From positions 186,001-250,000 of the forward strand of contig QPMI01000601.1 in assembly GCA_004431415.1 (NCBI GenBank): 64,000 bases of DNA, in the 5' to 3' direction. The position numbers and the translations under genes were made by a program. The DNA is from Cyanophora paradoxa (Eukaryota; Glaucocystophyceae; Cyanophorales; Cyanophoraceae). Of the stretch, positions 43,001 to 54,576 are shown in pieces (positions within the stretch are counted from its first letter, which is position 1; the number at the start of each line of letters is the position of its first letter). Below the pieces are notes generated by a model. The model made no database searches and had not been told where the DNA came from. It saw only the letters and a list, made by a program, of their open reading frames with translations.

Positions 43001-45134
43001 GTCGTGCAGGAAGCGCGTCGCAACCTGGGCGGGCGGCGGTGAGGAGAGGAGAAGGGGCCGGGCGGGGCGGCGGGGGGCCGGGCGCGCGCGCCTCGACGTC
43101 GGTCTCGATCCAGAAGTAGCGGGCGCTGACGCCCAGCGCCCCCACCTCCTCCGCCACCGACGCCCGCGCCGTCGTCGCGATCGCGTTCAGCGCCGGCGGC
43201 GGGGGCGGGAGGGCCGGGGCGCCGGCGGAGGCCGCTCCCAGCTGCAGGGAGCTGCGCGAGGCCGCCGCGATGCTCGCCATGCTCATCGACCGCACGAACG
43301 AGGCCACGCCCGAGACCTGGCCGAGGGCCCTCATCAGTTCAAGAGAGTGAGGAGCTCTTAGTTGGGGGGCGGACGCGGGCGTGGGCGTGGACGATGGCGG
43401 CGGAGTGGACGGCGAGGAGGCGGCGGTGGCGCCAGCGCGCGAGGGCCGCCCCCGGCACGAACGCCAGCGCCGTGGCGAGCAGCAGCGCCACCGAGGCCCC
43501 GAGGCGGGCCCCCTCGGGCGTCGAGGCCGGCAGCAGCGTGAGCAGCAGCGTCGCCAGCCCGAAGAAGGAGGTCGAGGAGAGCAGGCCCGCCCGCAGCGCG
43601 TTCACACGGTACTTGCTGCTCGCGGCGAGCGTTAGCCGGGCGGGGGCGGGGGTTGAGGGGGCCGGGCGGGGGCCGCACTAGAAGGGCAGGACGATGGCGT
43701 AGAGGGCGGAGAGGGCGGCGGCGACCAGCGCGAGGACGAGGGGCACGACGGGCGAGTCGGGCGGGAGGAGCGCCGCCACGAGGACGAGGAGGGAGCGCCC
43801 CGCCGTGTACGCGAACTCGCACCGCCCGTGCGCCGCCGCCACCAGGTCCCCGCTGCGCGGCCTTAAGCTTAAGGACGAGAGAGAAGATTTTGTGAGATCA
43901 GCACCTCTTCCAGGAGTAGTTGTAGTAGAGGAGGGAGACGGTGAGGCCGAAGGCGAGGAAGGGGAGGAGGAGGAGGCTGGAGACGGCGCTGTAGAGGGCG
44001 AGGGGGAAGGCGAGGCAGGCGGCCCCGAGGGGTGCCCCCAGGTCCTCCGCCAGCTGCGGCGAGCCGGCCGCGCACTGCAGCCCCACCAGCAGGTAGCTCA
44101 GCGTCTGGTCGAGGGAAATCAGGGGGCTCTCGCGATCGGGGGGAAGTCCGGAGTCGGAGGGGGCGCGAATGGGGGTACCGGGATGAAGAACGCCGTGACG
44201 AGGGTACCCGTGAGGAGCCGCAGCGCCTTCACCGGCCACAGCGTCGTGTAGATCTTGCGCTGGGGTACGGCGATACATAAGTCGGGTGTGCAGGGTACGG
44301 GGTTCCGGGCGGGAGGGGGGTACGGGCGCACGCGGAAGAGGACGGCGACGAGGGCCGTGTCGGCGAGGGCCTGGGGGGCGCGGGCGCTCAGGGGCCCCGC
44401 ACCACATCGAGAACTCAGCGCATCTAATCCAATCTATGGCTAAACCTAGACCAGCAAGAACACGTGCAAAGCCAGCACGCTTTAAGTCCAGGAATTCAGT
44501 TCAATCTCGCACCAGGAAGACGAGGGCGACGGAGAGCCAGAAGAGGGCGAGGAAGCCTGCGCGCGGGCGGGTTCGATTCCAAGGCGGCTGGGGGCGCGCG
44601 GGGCGGGGCGGGGGCGGGCCGGCGCTGCCGAGGGGCCCCAGGACGATGCTCGAGAGGTTGCCCAGCACGTCGACTGCGAGGGCGTGAGGGGATCGGAGGC
44701 GCGGGGCGGGCGGGCGGGGGCGGGGCGGACTCCAGCGGACGGCGCCCGGGTGCCAGGCCGAGGCGGACTGCGCCGCGTACGCCAGCAGCTGGAAGAAGTC
44801 CGGGATCCACAGCAGCTGCCCGCGACCGGCCGGCCGGGCGGAAGCTTTAAGTGAGCCGACGAGGGGCGGGCCGAGCCGCCCAGCCGGGGCGCCCGGGCGC
44901 ACCGGGCCGATGAGCTTCTCAGTGGACGTCTTCTCCTTCTCCCGCTCGCACAGCGCGTAGAAGCTGAACGCGGCCGCCCGCCCGCGCTCAGAAGCGGCGG
45001 GGGGGCCGTGGCGTGGCGGGCGCGGACACTGGGAAGAGGAGGCCGTCGAGGCGGCGCTTCTTCTCCGCCGTGCGCGGCAGCTCCGCGAAGAGGGCGCCCC
45101 GCCCCGCCCCGCCCGACCCCCGCCGCGCCGTCAT
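37023..45134 (-). CDS. TmcB/TmcC-like large many-transmembrane protein
   Basis: More than 25 exons over 8.1 kb. The start MTARRGSGGAG...AELPRTAEKKRRLDGL is at 45134. N-terminal TM exons follow (IPDFFQLLAYAA, VLGNLSSIVLGPLG, FLALFWLSVALVFLV, TTLWPVKALRLLTGTLVTAF, LLLLPFLAFGLTVSLLYYN, LVLALVAAALSALYAIVLPF, GASVALLLATALAFVPGAAL). A TPR-like soluble part has FAAGSPFVSLARIVFLHALN, EALKLLRGFYKWAAS and AVFLRDIENDAGAADSFFAQ, the FL-x-E/D-x-x-ND-x-x-x-A pattern typical of TmcB. More TMs follow (TLFWVIAGCVGVLVAEPVVF, RFAARFALAFTLVAVMC, LLAAVSLLLFRPML) around an acidic low-complexity loop (39.3-40.2 kb). After the last TM, KRESGRLGQLLSTVPPEV matches the post-TM helix of this family. An acidic tail ends at 37023. 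Family members are membrane proteins of protists, often sensory-like; function here unknown. Confidence 0.6.
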
Positions 45135-45776
45135 CGGGCCCGCGCCCCGCCCCCCGTCGCCCGCGCCGTACGCTCGCCCCTGTCGCGAATTCGAACTCGG
45201 CGCGGTCCGGCTCGCTTCGCGTCGCGCGCGCGTGGCGGCCGCGGCCGCGGGCGCACCCGCGCCATTCGAAGATCTAGACGCGACGCCGCCCTCGCAGCCG
45301 CCGACGCCGCCGGGTCTTAACGAGGTTAATCAGGATAAGATAAAAACCGCCCTGGAGAGAGCCCCGCCGTGCGCTGCTTGAGCGGCTGCGCGGCGCGGCG
45401 GCTGCGGATGCTAGGAACTGCTGATGTCCAGCTAAGGGACGTCGATGAGCCGGCACCGTTCGAGGACTGCGCGGGTTCAGCGCGCGAGCTGCGCAGCCTG
45501 CGCAGCGCAGCCTGCGCCGCGCGCGCGCGGCCGAGCAATATTTTAATTCGCATGCCGCGACTCCCGCGAGCTCCGACAGCCTCCGAGTCGCCATTTGGGC
45601 TCATGGCTTCCGTGCATTTATGATTCATCGCAACTTTCGCTCGAATAATGCGTTCGCGGCCGACGGCCGTACGCCTGTTCGGCGAGAGGGCGCGGCTTGG
45701 CGAGCTCGTATACCCGAGAAATCTCCCCCCCCCCCCCCCGCAAACAAACCGCTGCGGCGACCGCAGAAAGCGAGCG
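45135..45776. promoter_or_regulatory. Divergent intergenic region
   Basis: 642 bp between the starts of the TmcB-like gene (-) and the F-box/LRR gene (+), with a poly-C run of about 15 at 45725-45740. Any 5' UTR exons of either gene cannot be told from sequence alone. Confidence 0.3.
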
Positions 45777-47018
45777 ATGGAGGAAGCGCACGCCGTCGAT
45801 TCCGGACCCTCCTCGCACGCTGTCGAGCTGGAATACTTGCCAGGTTTGCGCGCCGAGCGCTGGATGCGCGACATCGGCTGCCCCGCGGCACATTCGCGCC
45901 TTTCTCTGATCGAAAACGCCCGCAGACGATGTGCTCATCGCAATCTTGTCGATCCTGGCGAAGGGCGGGGCGCGAAACCTCGCGCCGGTCGCGTCCGTGA
46001 GCAAGAGGCTGCACTCGTTGTGCGGGGCGCCCGCGCTGTGGGAGGCTCCCACCTTTCTGCACTCTGATCCGCCCGCGTACTTCGTCGCTGCGTGCAAGCG
46101 CTTCGGGCGGCACTTCCGCCGCCTTTGCATCAGCGGGCTTGCCCACCTGTCGGGGCCTGACGCTTCCAAGGGACTCTCGTACTGCACGAATCTTTCGCAC
46201 CTCAACATCTCGAGCTTCCTCGGCGTGAAGGTTCGCCCTCTAGATGATCATGCGCGCTAGCTCCATGGAATTTGAATTTGAATCCGTCGCAGAAAGGGGT
46301 GCGCTTCGACGATGACACGCATATGCAGGAGATGTGGACGATGTGCCCGACTCTCAGTATCCATCCCCTGCCGTACGTTTGGAAGCGCCTCCCTCGGATG
46401 CCAGTGCGTACGCGCATGCGGCCATGGCCACAGTCAGCGGAGTCTTGTATAGATAGGCTTCAAGGCTTGAGCCTTGCATAATTATAATCTGATGTGTTTG
46501 ATACACGTGGGCTCGCAGAACCTGGTCCACCTGAACGCTTCGGACGTCGCCATCACGGCCGGTTGCCTCGCCTCGGCGCTCAAGTCCTGCGGCGACAAGC
46601 TCACGAAGCTGTATTTGAAGTAAATAAGCTTTCATAACTCGTTTCTGCGGCCCGTTGCTCCGGCTGACCTTTTTCACAGCAATACGTTCATTTTTCATCC
46701 ATCGGCTGGATGGTTCCAGAGGCGCCCTGTTGGCACGACGCCCTGTGCCCAGCACAACTTCCCGAGCCTTGTGCCAGCATCCAAGCCTTGCACATGCGTG
46801 CACGCGGCGAGCATCCTGCATGCCTTCGCCGGCGTTGAGTGCGTGCGATCAGTTGTGAGCTCAGCGCTAGCTGCAGAGTCTTACCTCATAGATACAGGCT
46901 GCCACGACTCGAGGAGCTCGATCTCTCTCGCACGATCTGCGACGAGCAGAACCTGTTAGCTTTCCTTGCGAGCCTACCTTCCCTCCGGGAGCTCTTTCTC
47001 GTGCGCTCCCAGATTTAG
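45777..47018 (+). CDS. F-box/LRR protein (may continue into the ankyrin gene)
   Basis: Exon 1 ends ELEYLP and exon 2 begins with DDVLIAILSILAKGG after an intron ending CCCGCAG. This gives LPDDVLIAILSIL, a clear F-box, followed by VASVSKRLHSLCGAPALWEA. LRR-type segments follow: LCISGLAHLSGPDASKGLSY, LSHLNISSFLGVK, MQEMWTMCPTL, LVHLNASDVAITAGCLASAL, KLTKLYLK, then LPRLEELDLSRTICDEQNLL and LPSLRELFLVRSQI before TAG at 47016. Likely an SCF substrate adaptor. The stop could instead lie in an intron, because coding-like exons resume within 60 bp and lead into ankyrin repeats; a single F-box-LRR-ANK gene is a real alternative. Confidence 0.65.
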
Positions 47019-47029
47019 AGATCGAAGTC

Positions 47030-50000
47030 GCCGATCTAGAAACGATCGCAAAAGTTGTCTGCACAGGTAAAGCCAAGGCAGGAGCCGGAGCCGCCACCGA
47101 TCGCGAGCTGGTCGTGGGAACATTCCTGGAAAAATCAGCGCAATTTGGATCACTGGTGCATGTGATTTTATCCTCAGCCCCTTCTAGATTTCCGTAACCC
47201 GCTAGCGCTCGCTCATCGACTAGTACTCCGGGAGCGCAGGAGCGGAAAGAACCTGGCGAATGCTCTGCAGGCCAGAGGCGTCTCCGTGATTCGCAAAGAT
47301 TTCCTCAATCTGGTCTGCCGTTCCGAATATTAATGGCTTGCTGCCCCGCGCCATTAAGCCGGTCGCGATCCCCCCAGATGAAGAAAATGATCGACGCGAT
47401 TTCCCTAGGCTCGAACTTCGAAGCGATCCATGCGAAAGTATGCAATTCTTTGCGCATTTTGATTCTCTGTTCCGCTCACTCCGGCCCCGTGTGCCTCAGG
47501 CTATCGCGCTGCTGCCGGTCGTCCGGCGGTGCGCAGGCATCGATGCTCGCCTCCAAGACGGATCGACCCTCTTCCTGGCCGCAATGTATTCGGGGGTGCC
47601 CCCCCCCCCCCCCCCCCCCCTCTTTGCGGAGCTATATATCCCTTGGACCCCTTGCCGGGCCTTGCGGCCAGACCGACACGCGCTTGGCATGCGCGCAGCA
47701 CTTTGCGGCGGCGCAGCGCCTCGTGGAGGAATTCGGGGCTGACCCACTCGCCCGATGCCGGCCGGCCTACTTCCGCGGCCAGGATGATCCCTGGGTGCGC
47801 CCTATAGCTAGTCTATTCCCTCGAATCCGCCTCCCGCGTCCCTCAAGCTGCCCTGCAGACTCCACCCTACCCAGCCTCGAGCTCTGCGATCACGACCGCG
47901 GAGATCGCTAATTTCCTGGATGATGATATCCAAGCATTCGGTAGGCCGCTCTTTACCACGCCCTTCCCGCTCGTGATATGTTTCTGCAGCGCAGGGTGAA
48001 GCTCCGGGCATCACGATCAAGCCAGGCGCATCGGTTCTGCACCTTTTCGCCCTATCTTCATATGCATGGTGCGCAACTCGCCAAGAGCACGCAATTGCGA
48101 TACTAGGACGGACTGTGCCGCGGCCGCAGTGGCATTCGGGCTGCGGCAGACTGCGAGGCAGTGGACAAAGCGCTCATTTCCCAGCTACCCGAGGTGATTA
48201 AGCTTCGAAAATTCGTACATGCGCCTCCACCAGTACTTAAGCATCCGCACAGATGCTCCGGAACTGGGGCGCTGCCCGCGTCGTCAACGAGCCCTCCTGG
48301 GATGCCCACCATGCTCCCCCTATGAACGCCTTCTTCGAGTCGGAGCAAGCCCACCCGATTTTTTGGAATCTCCTTTCCAGTCGATGCCCTGCCCTAACTA
48401 ACGCGCACGTGCCCTTGCTTCTTTCAGAGCGCCATCTACATATACCTGGGGCGAATCCGAAGAAGCTCCTTTCGCAGAATCGATCTGCCCGCACGCCCTG
48501 CTTCTGGAGCTGGGCGCCGACCAGTCGCTCACTGATGCACGCGGGCGGACTGTGCTGCACGCCGCCGCCTCGAGCTCGTCGACGTCGGGGCGCGCCGACA
48601 CCGTGCGAAGGATCCTCGCGGCCCTCCCCGACATCATCAACGCCCGAGGTCCCCACCCGCAGCAATCGATTCAAGCTCGCGTCTCCCCTAGGCCTCCAAT
48701 TGTTACTTACGTCCCCGGCCGCAGACGTCGACGGCTGCACGGCGCTCCTTCTCGCCATACGCCGCTTCGGCGCTTTTGGTACCAGTGCTTTCTGGTACTA
48801 GCGCTCATCATACTATGTACGCACCCGCAGGAAATCCCGATGGCGACCTGGAGTTAATCCGAGCCATCCTGGAGCAGGAGAACCCCCGGGCCGACGCGAC
48901 GATAGCCGCTTTCAATGCGCGCGGCTTCTCGCCCCTTCACGAAGCCGCTGGTCGCAAGCTGGGCGACCCCGCCTCGAAATGTTCGCCGCTGGGCGCCCCC
49001 TCCCCCGGCCCATCATCTCTCTCTCCTGAGATGCGTTCCTCAGGGCGAGGCGACGATCCCAAGCGAGCCAAGCTCGTGGAGCTCCTACTGGGTGCCCTGG
49101 CCACCCGCATGCGCGCTTGCGCGTATTCCATTGCAACTTGAGTGTACCGCCCGGCCCGCAGCGCGCCCCGAGGTCGACGTGAACGCGATGGATGAGGAGG
49201 GGCGCACGCCGCTTTATGTTGCAGCGTTCTCTGGCGGCGTCAAGACCGTCGAAGTGCGTCATCTGCCAGTGTCGGTATCTTTCTCGGCCTGAAGCGTCAT
49301 GCTTTATCCCGCAGGCGCTGCTCGCGGCTCCGGGCGTCGACGTGAATGCAGGCCGCCGCGGCGCGACGCCGCTCTATGGCGCCTGCATGCTCCACAACGT
49401 CGATGCCGTCCGCGGGCGAGCTGCGGCGGCGCCTTCGTTTCCTCGCGCTTCCTGAGCGCTCGCGTTGCAGGCTGCTGGAAGCGGGCGCCGACCCATCCGC
49501 GCGCCCGCCGGGGCACGTTTCCCCCATCATGCGTCTTTTCAAGGAGCTCGAGGTTAGTGAATATAAAATACATCTAATTGTTTTTAGCGATTTCAATGCA
49601 TTCGAATGCTTTGCGGGCAGATTGCACCCGCGACCTCAACAGGCCGACTTCGACCCTGCGCCCAAGTGGACGATGGCTACCTAATCGACAAGAGCCGTCT
49701 CATGTATGAATCGAGAGTTCTTTCGCGCTCCATCCTCGTGCGTGCTCTCCTTCCGACCCCCCGCCCCCCCCCCATCTTTCACTCCCTTCCCCCCCCCTTT
49801 CACTCCCTCCTCCCCTTCCCTCCCCCCCCCCCCCCCCCCCCTTCCCCCTTCCCGACACCCCTTTCGTGCGAGTTTCTCTCTAATCACGAGCCTTTCGTGA
49901 TCACAGAAAGACATGCGTCAACTTTTCAAGTCCAAGGGCGCAGTCATCGAGCGCGCTGGTGTGTGTGGGGCCATTTATTCGATACATCAATCCTATCTTA

Positions 50001-52073
50001 ATCTTCAGGCGTCTTGACGTCCGTCTTCCAGACACGAACGGCAAGTCGGCCCTGCACCTCGCTGCCGCCCTTCAGGTGTGACGCGCGCCTTTGAATTCGC
50101 CCCCGCTGATCATGAAATGCGAGCGTGGGCGTGCGCAGGGCCCCGATCCCTTCGCCGCCCTGGAGGAGGAGGAGGACGACATTGCTGCCCGTAACGCCCG
50201 GGACCCGACGGGCGCGCCGCCGCCGCCGCCTCGGCCCAGCTTCCATCGATATCGCTGATTATAACCCGCGGGCAGGGCGGACGCCGCTGATGGCGGCGTG
50301 CGAGGCGGGCCACCTCGACGCCGTGTACGCCTTCGTCAACTTCTCCGACCCGTTGCTGGCCGTGCGGGCAGAGCCCCCCCAATTTTCCTCTTCTCTTGAG
50401 ATCGCGATCAGGACGTGGACGGGAACACGGCCCTGCACGTAGCCCTGGGGCCCTCGGGCGCGGGCAAGGCCGACCGCATCAAGATCGCCTCGCTGCTCGC
50501 CCGCGCCCACGGCCGCACCCAGGCCCGAACCCTCGCGCTGCGCCCTCCAGCAGGTGCGCCGCGCTCACTCGCGAAGCAGGCGGCCAAGGCGCGGAACCTG
50601 GAGGGCCGCACGCCCCTCCATATTCTCGCTGCCTCCGCGTGCGTCTCGCTCGGCCCGCCCCACCCCGCCCCTCCTCGCAGCCGCCCCGGCCCTCAGCGCG
50701 CCGGCAGCTGGCGGGAGGGCGTCGCGTACGGGAGGCTCGGCGCCGTCCTGGCCCCCCACTCGGACCTGACCGCTCGCGACCTGCTCGGCCGCACCCCGGT
50801 GCCTTGGTCTCCTCTGAAACTCCGCGCTCGCGAGCGATCCTGATCGCGGGCGGGCGCGTGCAGCTCCACATCCTGGGGCGCCTCTCCGGCAGGGAGCTGC
50901 ACGTCGCTCCGTCGGTGTCGGCGGCGGGCCGGGTCGCGGACCCGACGCTCATCGTCCTGCGATCGCTCCTCCAGCACCCGCAGGTCTGCATGCCCTGGAA
51001 GCAGTTGGCTTCACTTTGACGTGAAGCAGGCCAAGGAAGCGCTGGCCGTCACGGACAACGAGGGGTGCACGCCCCTGCACCACGCTGCCCGCGGGGGAAA
51101 CGCGGAGGTGAGTGAGTTGCCACAGCTATCGGTTTGCAATCTTCAGTTGCAGGCCTCGAGTTCTGAGTCGACGCAGGCGGTGGAGTGGATGCTGCAGGCG
51201 GGGGCGCCGGCTGCCTCTGCGCGGGAGCGCGAGGGGCGCACGGCGTCCGAGGTCGCCCCGCCCGCCACCCGCGCCCTCATCCACCGTCCGCGCTCCCGCT
51301 CTTAGCTTCCCGTTCGGAGAACGCCGTTTGATTTCCTTTCAGGGTTCCTCGAGACGGGGGAGATGGAGGGGGCCCCAAGCAGCGGCAGCGGCGGCGGCGC
51401 CGGCGGGCGCGGGCGCAAGCGGGCGCAGCGGTCCGAGGCGGAGGCCCCGACCGCGGGCGAGCGCGAGGAGGGCGGAGCGGAGGCCGAGGCGGAGCCTGCG
51501 GGGCAGCCGGCGCGCGCGGCCAAGGCGAAGCCTGCTCCCGCTGCGGTTCGCGGATTCCTCTTCCTCTCGAGCTTTCGCAGGCCAAAGCAGCAGCGCCTAT
51601 CTGACGGAAGCGCAGCGGCGGGGTCGGCGGCAAGCAGCGGCCGTTGCCGCGGGCGAATCGGACGTCTCAGACTTCGAGGAGGGCGGAGCGGGGCCGGCGG
51701 CGAGCGGGCCGGCGGCAGCGGCGGCGGCGGCGGTGGGGCCGCGGCGGGCCTCGCAGCGGCCCTCGAAGGCCCGCGGGATGAGCTTTGCCGAGGAGGAGGA
51801 GCAGGAGGAGGTCGAGGAGGAGAGCGAGGATGAAGAGCTCGAGCCGCCGGCCGGGGCAAGCGAGCGCGCCGGGCCGCCCCGCCGCCGGCGAAGCGGGGCC
51901 GGGCTGCGGTCGCGGCCGACGCGGAGGCGCCGGCCCCGAGCTCGAGCGATGAGAGCACCGAGGAGCAGGAGGGGGAGGGCCCGAAGGAAGCCACCGCGCC
52001 GGGCCGGCGCCGCCGCGGGGCCGCGGGCAAACCGGCTGCCGGTCGGGCCACGCGCTCCAAGGGCCGGAAATGA
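47030..52073 (+). CDS. Ankyrin-repeat protein with acidic and basic nuclear-type tail
   Basis: The start is unresolved; early exons read KNLANALQARGVSVIRKDFL and MKKMIDAISLGSNFEAIHAK. Ankyrin repeats follow across many exons: IDARLQDGSTLFLAAMYS, LLELGADQSLTDARGRTVLH, FNARGFSPLHEAAG, VDVNAMDEEGRTPLYVAAFS, VDVNAGRRGATPLYGACML, LPDTNGKSALHLAAALQ, YNPRAGRTPLMAACEAGHLD, DVDGNTALHVALG, NLEGRTPLHILAAS and VTDNEGCTPLHHAARGGNAE. The C-terminus is low complexity with EEEEQEEVEEESEDEELEPP and ends ATRSKGRK at TGA 52071, suggesting a nuclear or chromatin-contacting tail. Several introns carry poly-C tracts (47599-47620, 49825-49842). At least ten repeats; binding partner unknown. Confidence 0.7.
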
Positions 52074-52329
52074 TCCCGGCGACGCATTTTCAATTTTAGC
52101 TAGCAAACGTTTTTACGCACCTTGCGCATGCCATGAATTAACCGATGTACCTGCACCCTCAGCCTCGCGCGCCCCTGGCCTCCGCCATCCCCCGTCCTCT
52201 ACGCCCGACCGCCGGCCGCGTTGGTTCTCACAGTGCATTTCGAATTCATGCGTGCACATGCATATGCGCATGCCGGTTCACATAGCGCACTGCACGTGTG
52301 CACGTGCACGTGCCCAGGCCTAGGGCTGC

Positions 52330-54442
52330 TCAGGCGTGCGGGGCGGGCCTGGGCTTGAAGCAGCAGACGACGTCGTAGAGGTGGCCCCCGAGGAACTCGG
52401 CCACCTCCTTGTGCTGCCGGCCCGGCCCCGGGCGCACGTCAAGCGGGGCGGGGCGGGGCGCGGGGCGGGGCGGGGCGGCGGACCTTGACCATGGCGAGGT
52501 GGAGGGCGTCGCAGGTGAAGGCCGCCCGCAGGTTCGTCTCCACCCCGCGCCCCATCCCTGCCCCGGCCCACGCTCAGCGGCACGGCGCGGGGCGGGGCGG
52601 GGCGGGTTAGCCGACCCTCGAGGACGAGGAGGTCGGCGTCGCGCGCCTCCGCCGCGCACGCCTCGCTCACCTGCCCCCGGCCCCGCTCGTCGGGACAGAG
52701 CGGGCGGGGCGGGCCGGCGGGGCGGACGCGGGCGAGGTCGATGACGGGGAGGCGGTTCCCCGAGGCGACCGTCGTCAGCCGCCCCTCCCGCAGCGCGCCC
52801 GCCATAACCGCGTCCACCGCCGCCACCTGCGTGAGGGCGACGGTCAGGCCGGCACCGGCACACGAGGGGCGAGTCAAGGGGCCGGGAGCGGGGGGCGGGG
52901 GGCGCGCCCGCTCGAGGAGGGGGCCCAGTTCGTCGTGCGTGACGTCGTTCAGCGACGGCTGCGGCGGCCCGTGAGCGGGGCGTACCCCGGGAGGGGGGGG
53001 GCGTGAAGGCACCTCGGAGTTGGCCGCGAGGCAGACGCGCACGCCGCGGCGCAGCAGCTGCGCGGCGACGGGGGTACGGTCAGGCCCGCGGGGGGTACGG
53101 CCGGTGCCGGGTCAGCCTGCCTCGCGGGTGAAGGGCATCATCCCGAGCACGACGTCGCTACCCGCGTTGTCGATGAAGCTGGGGGTACCGCTTCAGCGGA
53201 AGGCGGAGGGTACAAGCGAGCCGCCGGGGGGGGTACGCACACGAGGGCCTTGCGGTAGGGAGACGCGGCGAGGCGCGCGGCGAACTCTTTGGAGCCGTCG
53301 ATGAGGAACGGTCTCCTGCGCCACCGTCGGCCTAGAAAGCGGGCCCCTCGAGATTCGAGCCCGCACCTGAGGCCCGCGCGCGTCGTGCGGAAGTCGGCGT
53401 TGCCCTCCTTGTACAGGTCGATGGTGGCCTGCGGGAGGGGGGTACGCCGTGAGCGAGCGCGGGGGCGGTGTAGAAAACGGCGCGCGGGGGAGCCGAACCT
53501 GGGCCCCGAGGTCGAAGACGTTGCCGGCAAAGACGCCCTCGAGGACCGCCTGCGGCGAGAGATCGTGCGTGAGGAGCGGGCGCGTGCAGCCGGGCCGGCA
53601 GCTCAGAGGGCGGACCTGGAGGCGCTCCTCGGGGGAGGCGATGGCGTCGTGCTCGGCGAGCACCGACGGCAGCACCGCCAGCGCCGCGTCATTCTCCTGC
53701 GCCACCCTTCCAGCGTCAGGCGGGGGCGAGGCGGGGCCGCGCTGCGGGCCTCGTGCGCGCGCGCCTTCGCCTTGACCTCCACGTACGGGTCCGCGAAGCT
53801 GCGGCGCATGGGGCTCTGAGCGGGGGGCGCCGGCGCGGCGCTGCGAGCGGGACGGGGCGCGCGCGGACCCGTTCTCTGCGGAACGGCGTCAGTGGCGGCG
53901 GCGCGAGCGGCGGCGCGGGGCGCGGGGCGGGCGGGGCGGGGCGGACCGCGGAGGAAGTCCTCACGGACCTCGCAGAAGCGGGCGATGGAGGGCGGGCCGT
54001 ACGCGTCGGGCCTCGACTTGACCTCCTGCATCGCCGCCATGAACTGCTCCGCGAAGCGCGCAGCCCGCCGCTGCGCCTCCTCGCCCCCGCCCTCCGACGC
54101 CGCCGCCTGGTCCCGCATCGACGGCACCTGCGCGCGCCCGGCTCGCGCGCGCGGCGGGGGCGGCCGCGCGCAGGAAGGAAGCGCTTCTCACCGATTTCTC
54201 GAAGATGGCGACCCACTCCAGGAGCGTCTTGCGGTCGTGGTCGAGCGCGATGGTACAGCAGCTGTACCGCGCGGGGTCCGCCTGCGATGCGGCGCTAAGA
54301 GATGGAAATAGCCCCCGCCGCACGGCGCCGCCCGCGGAGGGCCCGCGCGCAGCACTGGCGGGGCCGGCCGCGCGCAACCCGCGGGCTGGGGCGGGGCGAG
54401 GCGTCCTGAGGCGCGCACCAGCAGCGGGAAGGCGGGCGCCAT
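52330..54442 (-). CDS. ARMT1/DUF89-like metal-dependent phosphatase (as at the C-terminus of plant-type PANK2)
   Basis: The predicted start MAPAFPLL at 54442 is followed after an intron by ADPARYSCCTIALDHDRKTL. Further exons read FAEQFMAAMQEVKSRPDAYG, DPYVEVKAKARAHEA and VLPSVLAEHDAIASPEERLQ. The core follows: VLEGVFAGNVFDLGAQ, IDLYKEGNADFRTTRA, a F-x-D-N-A-G-S-D region, VCLAANSEPSLNDVT after splicing, AVDAVMAGALREGRLTTVAS, GNRLPVIDLARV, DADLLVLEG, and finally HKEVAEFLGGHLYDVVCCFK. These are the damage-control phosphatase landmarks (Asp and Asn metal ligands) of DUF89 subfamily II. No pantothenate-kinase ASKHA domain is seen upstream: the NmrA-like gene starts 135 bp away on the other strand. 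So it is probably a stand-alone phosphatase for damaged 4'-phosphopantetheine-type metabolites. Confidence 0.75.
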
Positions 54443-54576
54443 GCTCGCCAGCTGCAAAGGGTCGACGGGCCACTGCTCCCTCGTTTTTTTCCTGGCGCGA
54501 ATTGTTGTAACCCGGCTCCGTTTTTTTCCCGAACGGCCAGCACGTGTGTAGCTCGCTGTGGGCTTAGCTGCGCAAG
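54443..54576. promoter_or_regulatory. Short bidirectional promoter region
   Basis: Only 134 bp separate the two predicted start codons. It includes T-rich patches (GTTTTTTTCC at about 54484 and CGTTTTTTTCCCG at 54519) that stand out from the GC-rich genes. Confidence 0.4.
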
